Below, in pieces: positions 1-7,886 of a stretch of 37,796 nt of DNA. Source of the DNA: Desulfovibrio sp. (lineage in GTDB: Bacteria; Desulfobacterota; Desulfovibrionia; Desulfovibrionales; Desulfovibrionaceae); contig JAILPJ010000015.1 of assembly GCA_024699605.1 (NCBI GenBank), positions 1 through 37,796 of the forward strand, written 5' to 3'. A model generated the notes under the pieces. It made no database searches, was not told the origin of the DNA, and worked only from the letters and a program-made list of their open reading frames with translations. The stretch's first letter is position 1; each line of letters opens with the position of its first letter. The translations under genes were made by a program, and so were the position numbers.

Positions 1-735
1 TGGAAAAATACAAGCAGCAATGCCATTGTCAGAACATTGGTAGAAAAGTCAGGACGGGAAAGCCGCAGGAAAATCGAAGACCTGATTGGCGGAAAGCCTA
101 TTGAGGAACGCCTTGAAGAAGATCTGACCTATGACATGGTCTATAAAAAGGATCGAAGCCTCTGGACCATGCTGTATCTTACCGGCTACCTGACGAAAGC
201 AGCAAGTCAGCCGGACAATGGCAACACGGCACTGGTCATTCCCAATAAAGAAGTCAGGGAAATCGTTATTGAAACCGTATCAGCATGGTTTGAAGACACG
301 CTCGATAGCCACACACTTAAGCCTTTCATCGACGCCCTTTGGAAGGGGGATGCCCATAGCGTTCAAAAGATACTGAAGCAGGCATTGTATGACACCATCA
401 GCTTTTATGACAGCCTCGAGAGCTTTTACCACGGTTTCTTGACAGGGCTCATGCGCGGTGCCGGAGCGGACATACAATCCAATCGTGAAAGTGGCCTTGG
501 ACGCACAGATATCACCATGGAAGATGGCCTCAATAATCGAGCCGTGATCATTGAAGTGAAACGAGCCGGACACTATGACGACCTGGAGAAGATGGCTGAT
601 GAAGCCCTTGCCCAGATAGGGGAAAAAAAATACGCCGCTGCATTGCCGCCACAGATCAAGACCGTGCTGAAATACGGTGTTTCTTTCTGGAAAAAGGAAT
701 GCGCCGTTAAAGTTTTTGAAAGCGGGCGTGCATGA
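1..735 (+). CDS. AAA-ATPase-like / PD-(D/E)XK nuclease-superfamily protein, 3' part only
   Basis: The reading frame is open from the first base of the window, so the N-terminal ATPase part lies outside. The visible 244 residues match the C-terminal half of the AAA-ATPase-like plus PD-(D/E)XK (DUF1703-type) proteins that are common as paralogues in anaerobes. An early stretch (YWKNTSSN-like) is typical of the end of the ATPase domain. The nuclease-like core follows: GRTDI supplies the Asp and IIEVK the Glu-x-Lys of the PD-(D/E)XK fold. A TTG at 37 could act as a start but is more likely an internal Leu codon, because the homologous sequence continues upstream. The role of this family is poorly known. 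It ends at TGA 733-735 and has no close partner downstream. Confidence 0.8.
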   Translation, partial: WKNTSSNAIVRTLVEKSGRESRRKIEDLIGGKPIEERLEEDLTYDMVYKKDRSLWTMLYLTGYLTKAASQPDNGNTALVIPNKEVREIVIETVSAWFEDTLDSHTLKPFIDALWKGDAHSVQKILKQALYDTISFYDSLESFYHGFLTGLMRGAGADIQSNRESGLGRTDITMEDGLNNRAVIIEVKRAGHYDDLEKMADEALAQIGEKKYAAALPPQIKTVLKYGVSFWKKECAVKVFESGRA

Positions 736-1082
736 AGCGTTTCCAGTATCCTTACCAAGCTTGCCTTGAAATGATCATGGGCTTGCTTATCTATGGAGTT
801 TCTGTGAAGGCTACGCTGTTTCTGTATTCTTGAATCCGTGATGCGATAGACCCGCCCCTCATAGGAGCATACCAGAGATGAGGAGGGAGGTTGCGGGCGA
901 CATGGGTCGCATTTTATTCACCGCTGATCGCCTGTTGTGGTGTTTGCCTGTCTGTTGCATACTTCCCGCCATGGCTGACATCGAAAGCTTCATAGCGCTG
1001 ATCCGACTCTAGCGGTTCCGAACAGGCCAATTCGTAGCGGTTCTTGATTGTGGTTTATAATCATACTCTTTGTGGAGCAAGC
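736..1082. other. Intergenic spacer with no gene seen
   Basis: About 350 bases separate the nuclease-like gene from the DUF362 gene. I see no tRNA or convincing small ORF. A weak dyad (CCTCAT near 858, ATGAGG near 880) lies in the first half and has no T-run. The right end carries a promoter candidate that is listed separately. Confidence 0.5.
1010..1061 (+). promoter_or_regulatory. Putative promoter with perfect -10 and upstream direct repeats
   Basis: TATAAT at 1056-1061 is a perfect sigma-70 -10 box, 21 nt before the chosen ATG at 1083. No good -35 sits at the right distance. Instead the 9-mer TAGCGGTTC occurs twice in direct orientation, at 1010-1018 and 1035-1043, with the second copy covering the -35 position. 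This arrangement would fit an activator-dependent promoter. That is inference; only the motifs are observed. Confidence 0.4.
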
Positions 1083-2180
1083 ATGAGTATTTCCCGTCGC
1101 ACATTTGTCAAAGGCGTGGCCGCAACCGTAAGTGCGGCCTCTGTGGGTATTCTGCCAGGACAGGCCTCGGGGGGCGAGACCACCGCAGAGGCTTCTCGCA
1201 AGGCCGGTACTGGCGGGGATATCTATCTCCCATATGCTCAACGGCAGGGGACAGAGTCCACCGTCTGGTTCACCCGTAACCTATCGGCAGAAGGCTTGCG
1301 GAAGATCTTTGCCAAGGTCGCAGGCGCCCTCAAAGGCAAGGTGGCCATTAAGCTGCATACGGGAGAGAAAAACGGACCCAACATCATCCCCCGTCCCTGG
1401 GTTCAGGAATTGATCGCCCGCGATTTGCCCGGCGCAACTATTGTTGAGACCAACTCCTATTATGAGGGCGACCGCTATACAACCAGCCAGCATCGTGAAA
1501 CGCTTACGGTCAATGGCTGGACCTTTGCTCCTGTGGACATTCTGGACGAGCACGGCTGCGCCATGCTGCCCGTCAAGGGCGGCAAATGGTTTCGTGAAAT
1601 GAGCGTGGGCAAGGGGCTTTTGAACTATGATGCTCTGCTGGCGCTGACACATTTCAAGGGCCATGTCATGGGCGGATTTGGCGGCTCGAACAAAAATTTG
1701 GGTATCGGCTGCGCGGACGGCCGTATCGGCAAGGCCATGATTCACACCCACAAGGGGCACGGTCAGTGGAGCATCACGGCCGAGGAGTTCATGGAGCGTA
1801 TGACGGAATCCACCAAGGCAACCGTGGATCACTTTGGATCATACATTGCCTTTATCAATGTTCTGCGTAACATGTCCGTTTCCTGCGATTGCGAGGGAGT
1901 CCAGGCCGAGCCGGTTGTCACGCCGAATATTGGCATTGTGGCCTCACTGGATATTCTGGCTGTGGATTATGCTTCGGTGGATTTGGTGATGGCTTTGCCT
2001 GAAAAAGATCGCGCTGCCCTTGCCCAGCGGATGAGCAGCCGGCATGGTTTCCGACAGCTCAGCTACATGAAAGAACTGGGCATGGGCAATGATCGCTATC
2101 GTCTTTTGGATATCGACAACAGTGATGCTCAAATCCAGCCCAAGGAGGCTGTGGTCGGAGTCAAGCCGTTTACGGCGTAA
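1083..2180 (+). CDS. Tat-exported DUF362 family protein
   Basis: A 365-residue protein of the DUF362 family (PF04015). The N-terminus carries a textbook twin-arginine signal, SRRTFVKG at residues 4-11, followed by a hydrophobic Ala-rich stretch. It should therefore be exported folded, probably with a cofactor, to the periplasm. The family core is seen around HFKGHVMGGFGGSNKNLGIG and GCADGRIGKAMIH, with further cysteines in VSCDCEG. I chose the ATG at 1083 over an in-frame start at 1044 because a GGAG lies 6 nt upstream and because the Tat motif then sits at the very N-terminus. The function of DUF362 proteins is not established; some carry ferredoxin-like domains, but none is evident here. 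tatB and tatC lie 18 kb away in this window. The gene is monocistronic and is followed by a strong terminator. Confidence 0.85.
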   Translation: MSISRRTFVKGVAATVSAASVGILPGQASGGETTAEASRKAGTGGDIYLPYAQRQGTESTVWFTRNLSAEGLRKIFAKVAGALKGKVAIKLHTGEKNGPNIIPRPWVQELIARDLPGATIVETNSYYEGDRYTTSQHRETLTVNGWTFAPVDILDEHGCAMLPVKGGKWFREMSVGKGLLNYDALLALTHFKGHVMGGFGGSNKNLGIGCADGRIGKAMIHTHKGHGQWSITAEEFMERMTESTKATVDHFGSYIAFINVLRNMSVSCDCEGVQAEPVVTPNIGIVASLDILAVDYASVDLVMALPEKDRAALAQRMSSRHGFRQLSYMKELGMGNDRYRLLDIDNSDAQIQPKEAVVGVKPFTA

Positions 2181-2219
2181 GTCAGGGCCTTGCCCTGGCG
2201 CATCGAAGCTTTTGACAGG

Positions 2220-2249
2220 AAAAGGCCGCCTTATTCAGGGCGGCCTTTT
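2220..2249 (+). terminator. Bidirectional intrinsic terminator
   Basis: An 11-bp perfect stem (2220-2230 with 2239-2249) closes an 8-nt loop. The A-run on the left arm and T-run on the right let it work in both directions, between the DUF362 gene and the convergent BMP-family gene. Confidence 0.85.
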
Positions 2250-2303
2250 CTGCTGTTTGGGAACTTTTTTCTCCCGCGCACGTTTTGGCCAAGAGAGCCT
2301 GGC

Positions 2304-3329
2304 TTACAAACAGTTGCAGAGGGTGCGCTGGCGTAGACTTTTCAGGCGGATTCCCCCGCTCTTGAGCTCGTGGCTCAGTTCTCCCAGGCGGCGGCTAATG
2401 TTTGTCAGAATTGGCAGGTTCACCCCCAGGGAGTCTTTGGGATCTGTGATGGATAAGCCGTTTTGCAGGTCATAGATTTCGATTTCTTTGCCTTTGAACT
2501 GGCCGTGGACGGTATCGCGAATGATACTGTAAACAGCGCCTTGGATGTTTTTGACTATGGAAAGCAGCACATGCTGCGGGTACTCCTGGCGTATGTCGCA
2601 ATCAAGCCCGATGACGTAGATGCCGGCTTTTTTGGCTTCGGCCAGGGCGCCGGCATTGCTGCCGCCAGAGGCCAAGACAAGGACATAGACGCCTTCATCA
2701 ATCAACCTTTTGGCCTCTCTGGCTGCCGCTTCGGGGTCGGCAAACGAACCCGCCACCCCCTGGATGACGCGCATTTCGGGCACGACGAGCTTTGCGCCTT
2801 CGCGAAAACCATTGAACATGGAGCGCATGGCGGCAATCTCTTCACCGCAAAGCCAGCCGATGGCTTTGCCGTGAGTGCTGCTTGGGGCCTGCTTGTCTGT
2901 GAAAAGGGCCGCGGCCGCTCCCGCGAGAAAGGCTGCCTGTTCATCAGCGTAGGAGACGCAGGTGATATTTGAGCCCCTGATTCCCGCATCAATGCAGCCA
3001 AAATGCACTTGGCGAAAACGGGCGGCATTGTCGCGGAGAATTTCGTGAAAACGATCACTGGCCACCAGCACGAGATCGTTTTCCTGGGCACATTGACGAA
3101 AAACCGCTTCCTGTTTGTTTTCATCAGCTTCAATGATCACCCGGGTCTTTAGGGAAAAGTCTCCTTGGGCACGCGCAAGGCCAGCCTTCAATTGGCTGGT
3201 CCAGGTGCTCGAAGCTCCATGCTCAAGGAGCAGGGCCACGCGCAAGGGTGAAGAGGGATCGGCCTGGACAGGGCTTGTGAGGGCAAGCGCAAGGCCCAGG
3301 AGCAGCAAAAAAGCGCGGAAACAGAGCAT
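2304..3329 (-). CDS. BMP-family (PnrA/TmpC-like) periplasmic substrate-binding protein
   Basis: A 341-residue protein of the Bmp/Med/PnrA family (PF02608), the binding components of nucleoside and related ABC importers. A cleavable signal peptide is clear: hydrophobic residues 5-18, then VQA before DPSS, with cleavage near residue 23. There is no lipobox Cys, so it is a soluble periplasmic protein rather than a lipoprotein. Family features include the start of the first lobe (LRVALLLEHGASSTW), the middle YADEQAAFLAGAAAAL segment and the hinge-region GIYVIGLDCD. The ATG has GAGG about 6 nt upstream. No permease or ATPase gene lies next to it, so it is an orphan here; it may serve a remote transporter or a sensor. 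The ligand cannot be told from sequence. Confidence 0.85.
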   Translation of the reverse strand: MLCFRAFLLLLGLALALTSPVQADPSSPLRVALLLEHGASSTWTSQLKAGLARAQGDFSLKTRVIIEADENKQEAVFRQCAQENDLVLVASDRFHEILRDNAARFRQVHFGCIDAGIRGSNITCVSYADEQAAFLAGAAAALFTDKQAPSSTHGKAIGWLCGEEIAAMRSMFNGFREGAKLVVPEMRVIQGVAGSFADPEAAAREAKRLIDEGVYVLVLASGGSNAGALAEAKKAGIYVIGLDCDIRQEYPQHVLLSIVKNIQGAVYSIIRDTVHGQFKGKEIEIYDLQNGLSITDPKDSLGVNLPILTNISRRLGELSHELKSGGIRLKSLRQRTLCNCL

Positions 3330-3371
3330 GGATTTCCTCTCAGAAGTTTGTTTTGGCAGTTTTGAGAAAAA

Positions 3372-3400
3372 AGTATAAGATGACAGTAGATTGGACGCAA
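3372..3400 (-). promoter_or_regulatory. Putative sigma-70 promoter for the BMP-family gene
   Basis: Read on the minus strand, TTGCGT (3400-3395), a 17-nt spacer and TATACT (3377-3372) form a plausible promoter (3/6 and 5/6 matches). It would start about 35 nt upstream of the gene, in the spacer shared with the divergent 990-residue gene. Confidence 0.45.
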
Positions 3401-3463
3401 GTTACGTTCGAAATTTCCATTTGTTTTGCCCCTTGCTTTTAAGAAAAGAGAGACAATTGTACC

Positions 3464-6436
3464 ATGTCAGGTATCTATTTTGATCAGCAGGACAAGGCCA
3501 TCCTGACTCTTGTCAACCGTATTCTCGATTCATCCAAGGGGAAGGCCGATCGTCTTTTTGATCCCAATCTCCATCCTCACGGCATTGAAGAACTCGTGGC
3601 TTCGCCTGTGGAACGTATGGCCTACGCTGTTGTCAATCTTCTGCGCAATCTCGAAGTGGGCGGAGGCCAGGCCGAGGATCGTCTTTTGGCGTTACAGACG
3701 CTCTACGATGAAGTGCTCAATAGCGCCCATTCGGCCTTACGGCGCAATACCGCCCGGGTTTTGATGCAGATTATGAAAGATATGGTGCGTTCTCATGGGG
3801 ATCATCAGGCGCAGCTGCGCCTGGCCCACGATTTTCGCCGTGTCGTCCATGGCACTCCGCGTATTGTACGACGCATGCTTTCGCGCTACCACCTGCCAGA
3901 AATGCCGGAGGAATGGAATCAGCTGGCTTTTGACGATCATGTCTACGATGTCAATACCAAGGGACGCAAGACGCCAACGCATTTGATTATGGATGCGTGG
4001 ATTAAGGGGCTGCGCAGCTTGACCGTGGCCTATGAATATGCCCTGGATCCCGAAGTGGCCAGAGAAATCATGCGTGCGGCAGAGATCACAGGCATCACGG
4101 TGCGTATCGGTCTCGAATTTCAGGTGCCGTTTTACAATCACTTTGTGAGTTTTTTCTGGATTCCCCGCGGTTTCAGCTCCAACGAGGACTTCCTCTCCTT
4201 TCTGCGTGAACCCCAGTTGGAGGAGCTGATGACTCGGGGTCGCGAGGTGCTTGCCTGGCGCAAGGAGAAAATTCTCAGTCTTCTGGATTTCTGGAACAAT
4301 GTGGTTCGTTTGCAAATCAGCGAAGAGTGGCAAGTCCCTGTGCCTGTCCTGACTTCCGAAACGTTTTTGACCTTTTGCCGCGGTGGCAATCCTTCGCGTC
4401 AGCGTCTGGCGGAATGTCTCCATCGCCATGTTTTGCCTTGCATGCGGGAGTATGCCAAAAAGCTCACGGAAATGGGCGAAGAGGCTGCTCAGGAGCTTGA
4501 ACGCCTGGACAATTTGACGCCAGATGTGCTCATGGATGCCTGGCTTTCTTCAAAAAACTATCCTGAGATGCTTGAAATCAGCTCAGTGGATGTGCCGGCA
4601 GACGCTCCGCAGCTTATGCGCATGAGCCCCAAAGAATTGATTCATCTTTTGCGCAGTATTGCCGGCGGTTATCGTCTTGTTTTGGGCATTACCGATTTGT
4701 CGCGAGAAGATGTGGCCGAACTGCTCTGGGAGAGCGAAGGCGCTGTCACCCATCTGGAAATCTTCAATATGAAGGGCTGGATCGACGGCCGCATGGTGGA
4801 TATGGAAGGCATTGCCCGGCTGCAGCGGGCCTTGAACCTCGGTCTTGGGCCGCGCGTTAAGCAGCTTTTGCAGTCGATGGCGGAAGATTTGAAGAATAAG
4901 GGCGAAATCAAGCGTTCAGAAAAGTTTCTCTCGATCCTCGGCGATATTCATGCTCTCTGGGAGCATTACCGGCATACGCCGCTCAAATCCCGTTTGGGCA
5001 CAAGCTCTGTGGGACGACGGACCTTCGGTATGGGGCTTGTCCTTCGGGATACGCTGCCCAAGCGCGCCCAAAGTGAGCTCGACCGCAAGCAGATGCTGGG
5101 CAAGGATATCCCTGTCTTTTCCCCTGTTGAAGAGCATATTATCTACCGGACACCAGAAAATCCCTCGATTTGGCAGTGTTTTTTGTCCATGTTTTCTGTC
5201 TTGCCGGGTTTGCGGCATCTGGGCATGGAAACGCGCAGGGAATGGCGTTTCAGCAGTGACGACTTTCGCATCTGCAAGAAGGGCAATCTTGTCAATCTTG
5301 GCGGCATCAGCCTTTTTCACGGCAATAATCTGAGCCAGAAAAATCAGAATACCCAGAGTTCTCTGCCCTCCGTGTTCTATCTGAACACCAATTTCATGAA
5401 TCTGCTCAAGGTCCTGCTGGGCTTCATACCGGCCTTTTTTTCCTTTTATTTTATGCAGGACTGGTGGTTTTTGGCCTGGTTTGGCGCCTTCATCTGGTTT
5501 GGGATCACCGGCATTCGCAATGTTCTGCAAATGGTGATGACCGCCAGGGGCGCATCGCGGGGCACTCTTGTGCACTGGACAAAACAGGTGAGTATTCCCC
5601 GGCTCTGCGATTCCCTGATGTACACGGGCATTTCTGTGCTCTTACTGGAGGTGATGGTCCGTGTGCTTTTGCTGGAAGTGGCCATGGGCGTTACGGTGGA
5701 TGAATACCCGCTCTTTGTCTATACGGTGCTCAACTGTGTTAATGCCCTCTATATTTTCTGCCATAATATCTACCGCGGCTTCCCGCGTCAGGCGGCTATT
5801 GGCAATATCTTCCGCAGCGCCCTGAGCATCCCCATGGCTTCGCTCTATGACGTGCTCATCCGCTATTTCCTGATCAGTATCGGCGTGGCTGATCCCGCCA
5901 TCTACCTTGTGCCCAGTGCGGCCATTATCTCCAAGCTGGCCTCGGATACCGTGGCGGCTATCATCGAAGGCTATGCCGACGGACAGGTCAATCTGCGCAT
6001 GCGGCGTTGGGATTACGCGAGCAAGGTGCAAAAGGTCTTTGACTGCTATAATCGTCTTGAACTGCTCTTTCCCCAGGAAAATGCCTTGATCAAGATCGGC
6101 CGGGAAGGTGGTTTTTCCGGTGAGAACGCCAAAAAGGTACAGGATATTGAACGGGCTTTTGTGGTCAATTCCCTGGACCTGATGTATTTCTGGTTCTATC
6201 AGCCCAGAGCCCAAGAAGCGCTCTGGCAGATGCTGAAGTCCATGTCTGAGCCGGATCGTATGGTTTTGGCCCGTGCTCAGCTTGTGCTTTCGCGTGAGCA
6301 TGTGGTCAGTCAGATGCTCGTGGATGGCCTTTTGGGTAAGAATTTTTCGCGACCCCTGGCTTTTTTCCTGGATAAGCACCGTCTCTACTTGCGTCTTTTC
6401 TTACGCTTATGCCGTAAGGCGCGTCAGCACGTCTGA
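3464..6436 (+). CDS. Large membrane protein of unrecognised family
   Basis: A 990-residue protein that I do not recognise. Residues 1-640 are soluble and mixed alpha/beta. The block RIGLEFQVPFYNHF near residue 220 has a TIM-barrel/PHP-like feel, but I cannot assign a catalytic set. Around residues 430-450 comes HLEIFNMKGW, and near 515-530 SVGRRTFGMGLVLRDTLP. Five or six membrane segments cluster between residues 645 and 835: roughly 645-664, 667-686, 716-742, 748-766, 787-806 and 810-832. A basic cytoplasmic-looking tail of about 150 residues follows. Frame and codon use are uniform across the length, so this is one gene and not a fusion artefact. A purine-rich AAAGAGAG precedes the ATG. A HAD phosphatase starts 32 nt downstream and is probably co-transcribed. 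The mix of a large soluble part and a membrane bundle suggests a membrane-attached enzyme or sensor. Confidence 0.8.
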   Translation: MSGIYFDQQDKAILTLVNRILDSSKGKADRLFDPNLHPHGIEELVASPVERMAYAVVNLLRNLEVGGGQAEDRLLALQTLYDEVLNSAHSALRRNTARVLMQIMKDMVRSHGDHQAQLRLAHDFRRVVHGTPRIVRRMLSRYHLPEMPEEWNQLAFDDHVYDVNTKGRKTPTHLIMDAWIKGLRSLTVAYEYALDPEVAREIMRAAEITGITVRIGLEFQVPFYNHFVSFFWIPRGFSSNEDFLSFLREPQLEELMTRGREVLAWRKEKILSLLDFWNNVVRLQISEEWQVPVPVLTSETFLTFCRGGNPSRQRLAECLHRHVLPCMREYAKKLTEMGEEAAQELERLDNLTPDVLMDAWLSSKNYPEMLEISSVDVPADAPQLMRMSPKELIHLLRSIAGGYRLVLGITDLSREDVAELLWESEGAVTHLEIFNMKGWIDGRMVDMEGIARLQRALNLGLGPRVKQLLQSMAEDLKNKGEIKRSEKFLSILGDIHALWEHYRHTPLKSRLGTSSVGRRTFGMGLVLRDTLPKRAQSELDRKQMLGKDIPVFSPVEEHIIYRTPENPSIWQCFLSMFSVLPGLRHLGMETRREWRFSSDDFRICKKGNLVNLGGISLFHGNNLSQKNQNTQSSLPSVFYLNTNFMNLLKVLLGFIPAFFSFYFMQDWWFLAWFGAFIWFGITGIRNVLQMVMTARGASRGTLVHWTKQVSIPRLCDSLMYTGISVLLLEVMVRVLLLEVAMGVTVDEYPLFVYTVLNCVNALYIFCHNIYRGFPRQAAIGNIFRSALSIPMASLYDVLIRYFLISIGVADPAIYLVPSAAIISKLASDTVAAIIEGYADGQVNLRMRRWDYASKVQKVFDCYNRLELLFPQENALIKIGREGGFSGENAKKVQDIERAFVVNSLDLMYFWFYQPRAQEALWQMLKSMSEPDRMVLARAQLVLSREHVVSQMLVDGLLGKNFSRPLAFFLDKHRLYLRLFLRLCRKARQHV

Positions 6437-6468
6437 TAGCTCTTATTCCACCTCAACCGTTCGTTCCT

Positions 6469-7131
6469 ATGACACAAGCCCTTGAACTTTTTCCTTCTGG
6501 CCTTGCCGGTATCATCTATGATTGCGACGGCGTGATGATTAATTCGCGTCGGGCCAATTCGCTCTTTTACAATCGGGTTTTGGCCTATTTTGGGCTGCCT
6601 CCCATGACCGAAGCCCAGGAACGCTATTCATTTATGGCAACGGGTATGCAGGCTCTGCAACATATTCTGCCGGAAGCCTTGCATCCACAGATTCTGCCTG
6701 TGGTCAAAGAGCATGTGCGCTATGCCGATGTTGTGTCCCAGTTGGAGCTGATGCCGGGATTTAGGGCCTTTTTTGAGGAAATGCAGAGCTTGGGTCTCTG
6801 CCAGGCTATGTGCACCAATCGCACAGAGGCTGGCTTTGAAGAGGTTCTCCGCTTTTTTGCCTTTCCGCACGCCTTTGATCCGGTCATGACCTCAAGTCAG
6901 GTCGCTCCCAAGCCCTCTTCTGAGGGCGTCATCAAAATTTGCCAGCAGTGGCAGGTGGATGCGCAGCGCATCCTCTTTGTGGGCGACAGCGCCTATGATC
7001 GGGAGGCGGCCCACGGGGCCGGTGTCCCTTTTGTGGCCTTTAATGCCCTGGATTTGACAGGTGATCTTACGGTGGAAGACTACGGAGAGCTGAGAGCGTG
7101 TCTTGCCCCGCTCTTCACAGCCAAGGCTTGA
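6469..7131 (+). CDS. HAD-superfamily phosphatase (phosphoglycolate phosphatase-like)
   Basis: A 220-residue HAD hydrolase with all four motifs. Motif I is YDCDGVMINS, with the nucleophile D18 and acid/base D20. Motif II is the Thr in AMCTNR, motif III the Lys in VAPKPSSEG, and motif IV is LFVGDSAYDREAA, which supplies the Mg-binding acids. A helical C1 cap of about 70 residues sits between motifs I and II, as in the Gph/PGMB-like subgroup that removes phosphate from small organic phosphates. The exact substrate cannot be called. It begins 32 nt after the 990-residue membrane protein, which suggests one transcript; that context does not reveal the substrate either. The ATG at 6469 gives the usual length, although its ribosome site is weak. 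Confidence 0.85.
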   Translation: MTQALELFPSGLAGIIYDCDGVMINSRRANSLFYNRVLAYFGLPPMTEAQERYSFMATGMQALQHILPEALHPQILPVVKEHVRYADVVSQLELMPGFRAFFEEMQSLGLCQAMCTNRTEAGFEEVLRFFAFPHAFDPVMTSSQVAPKPSSEGVIKICQQWQVDAQRILFVGDSAYDREAAHGAGVPFVAFNALDLTGDLTVEDYGELRACLAPLFTAKA

Positions 7132-7164
7132 GGCGCCTGGCTCAACCAAATTCCGTTGATTTTA

Positions 7165-7193
7165 TTGACAGCAGGGGGGCTGTCTGCCATACT
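7165..7193 (+). promoter_or_regulatory. Putative sigma-70 promoter of the yggT-ilv operon, with a dyad in the spacer
   Basis: A perfect TTGACA at 7165-7170, a 17-nt spacer and CATACT at 7188-7193 (4/6) form a good promoter. A perfect 6-bp dyad, GACAGC (7167-7172) and GCTGTC (7179-7184), overlaps the -35 and spacer. It could be an operator for a repressor. Confidence 0.6.
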
Positions 7194-7223
7194 AAGCTTT
7201 GAATCCTCGATTTTTTTCCTTAT

Positions 7224-7257
7224 GGCCAAAAGTCCTGAAAACTTTGCGGCTTTTTTT
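7224..7257 (+). promoter_or_regulatory. Terminator-like leader hairpin upstream of yggT
   Basis: In the ~115-nt leader, GGCC/AAAGT pairs imperfectly with ACTTT/GGC and is followed at once by seven Ts (7251-7257). The stem is weak. It may attenuate, but no leader peptide or T-box features were seen. Confidence 0.3.
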
Positions 7258-7314
7258 GTTTAAGACACTTTGCGCATTTGCGTAGGCATTGCTGTAGGAG
7301 AGAGGAAGCAATTC

Positions 7315-7614
7315 ATGGTTGTGCTTGCCAATACACTGAGCGCCGTGGCCATGGTGCTGAGAACTGTGCTTGATTTATATTTCTGGGTTGTCATCGTTGC
7401 CTGCATCCTCACATGGGTCAATCCAGATCCATATAATCCTATTGTTCGTACAATCAGGGCGCTTACGGAGCCTGTCTTTCTTAAAGTTCGACATTGGCTT
7501 CCCTTTACCTATACAAGTGGATTGGATTTTTCACCCATTGTTGTCTTACTTGCGATTAAACTTGTTGAAAATATAATCGTACAATCTCTGCTTCAATATG
7601 CAGCAGGGATGTAA
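7315..7614 (+). CDS. YggT family membrane protein
   Basis: A 99-residue protein of the YggT family (PF02325) with two membrane segments, about residues 10-32 and 68-92. The family motif region is clear: LTWVNPDPYNPIVRTIRALTEP, followed by FSPIVVLLAIKL. YggT proteins sit in the inner membrane, and in some bacteria they lie in cell-division or osmotic-stress contexts; the biochemical role is not settled. I chose the ATG at 7315 because GAGGAA lies 7 nt upstream; an in-frame TTG at 7270 has no such support. It is the first gene of the transcript that continues into the DUF465 gene and ilvB. Confidence 0.85.
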   Translation: MVVLANTLSAVAMVLRTVLDLYFWVVIVACILTWVNPDPYNPIVRTIRALTEPVFLKVRHWLPFTYTSGLDFSPIVVLLAIKLVENIIVQSLLQYAAGM

Positions 7615-7640
7615 TCGTTTTTTTTACATCGGAGGGTATT

Positions 7641-7871
7641 ATGGATCAGCGTGAAAAGGAACTCTTGGAAAAGTATAAAGAAACAAATCCGGAATTACGT
7701 GCTCTCTGGGAAGAACATGTTTTGTATAGTAGCCAGGTCGAAAAACTTGAGGCAAAGTCTTTCAGAACACCAACTGAAGAACAGACATTGAAGCAGCTTA
7801 AGAAACAAAAGCTCGAAGTGAAAACCAATATGATGGGTATCCTTGATAAGCTTAAAAGATCTGATTCCTAG
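7641..7871 (+). CDS. DUF465 (YdcH-like) small helical protein
   Basis: A 76-residue, highly charged helical protein of the DUF465/YdcH family (PF04325), seen from the pattern ELLEKYKETNPELRALWEEHVLYSSQVEKLEAK followed by a second Lys-rich helix ending in LKRSDS. The two helices probably form an antiparallel coiled coil. The function is unknown. It sits 26 nt after yggT and 15 nt before ilvB, so it is embedded in the ilv transcript, an arrangement I associate with sulfate reducers. GGAGG precedes the ATG. Confidence 0.85.
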   Translation: MDQREKELLEKYKETNPELRALWEEHVLYSSQVEKLEAKSFRTPTEEQTLKQLKKQKLEVKTNMMGILDKLKRSDS

Positions 7872-7886
7872 ATCCAAGGGGGGCTT

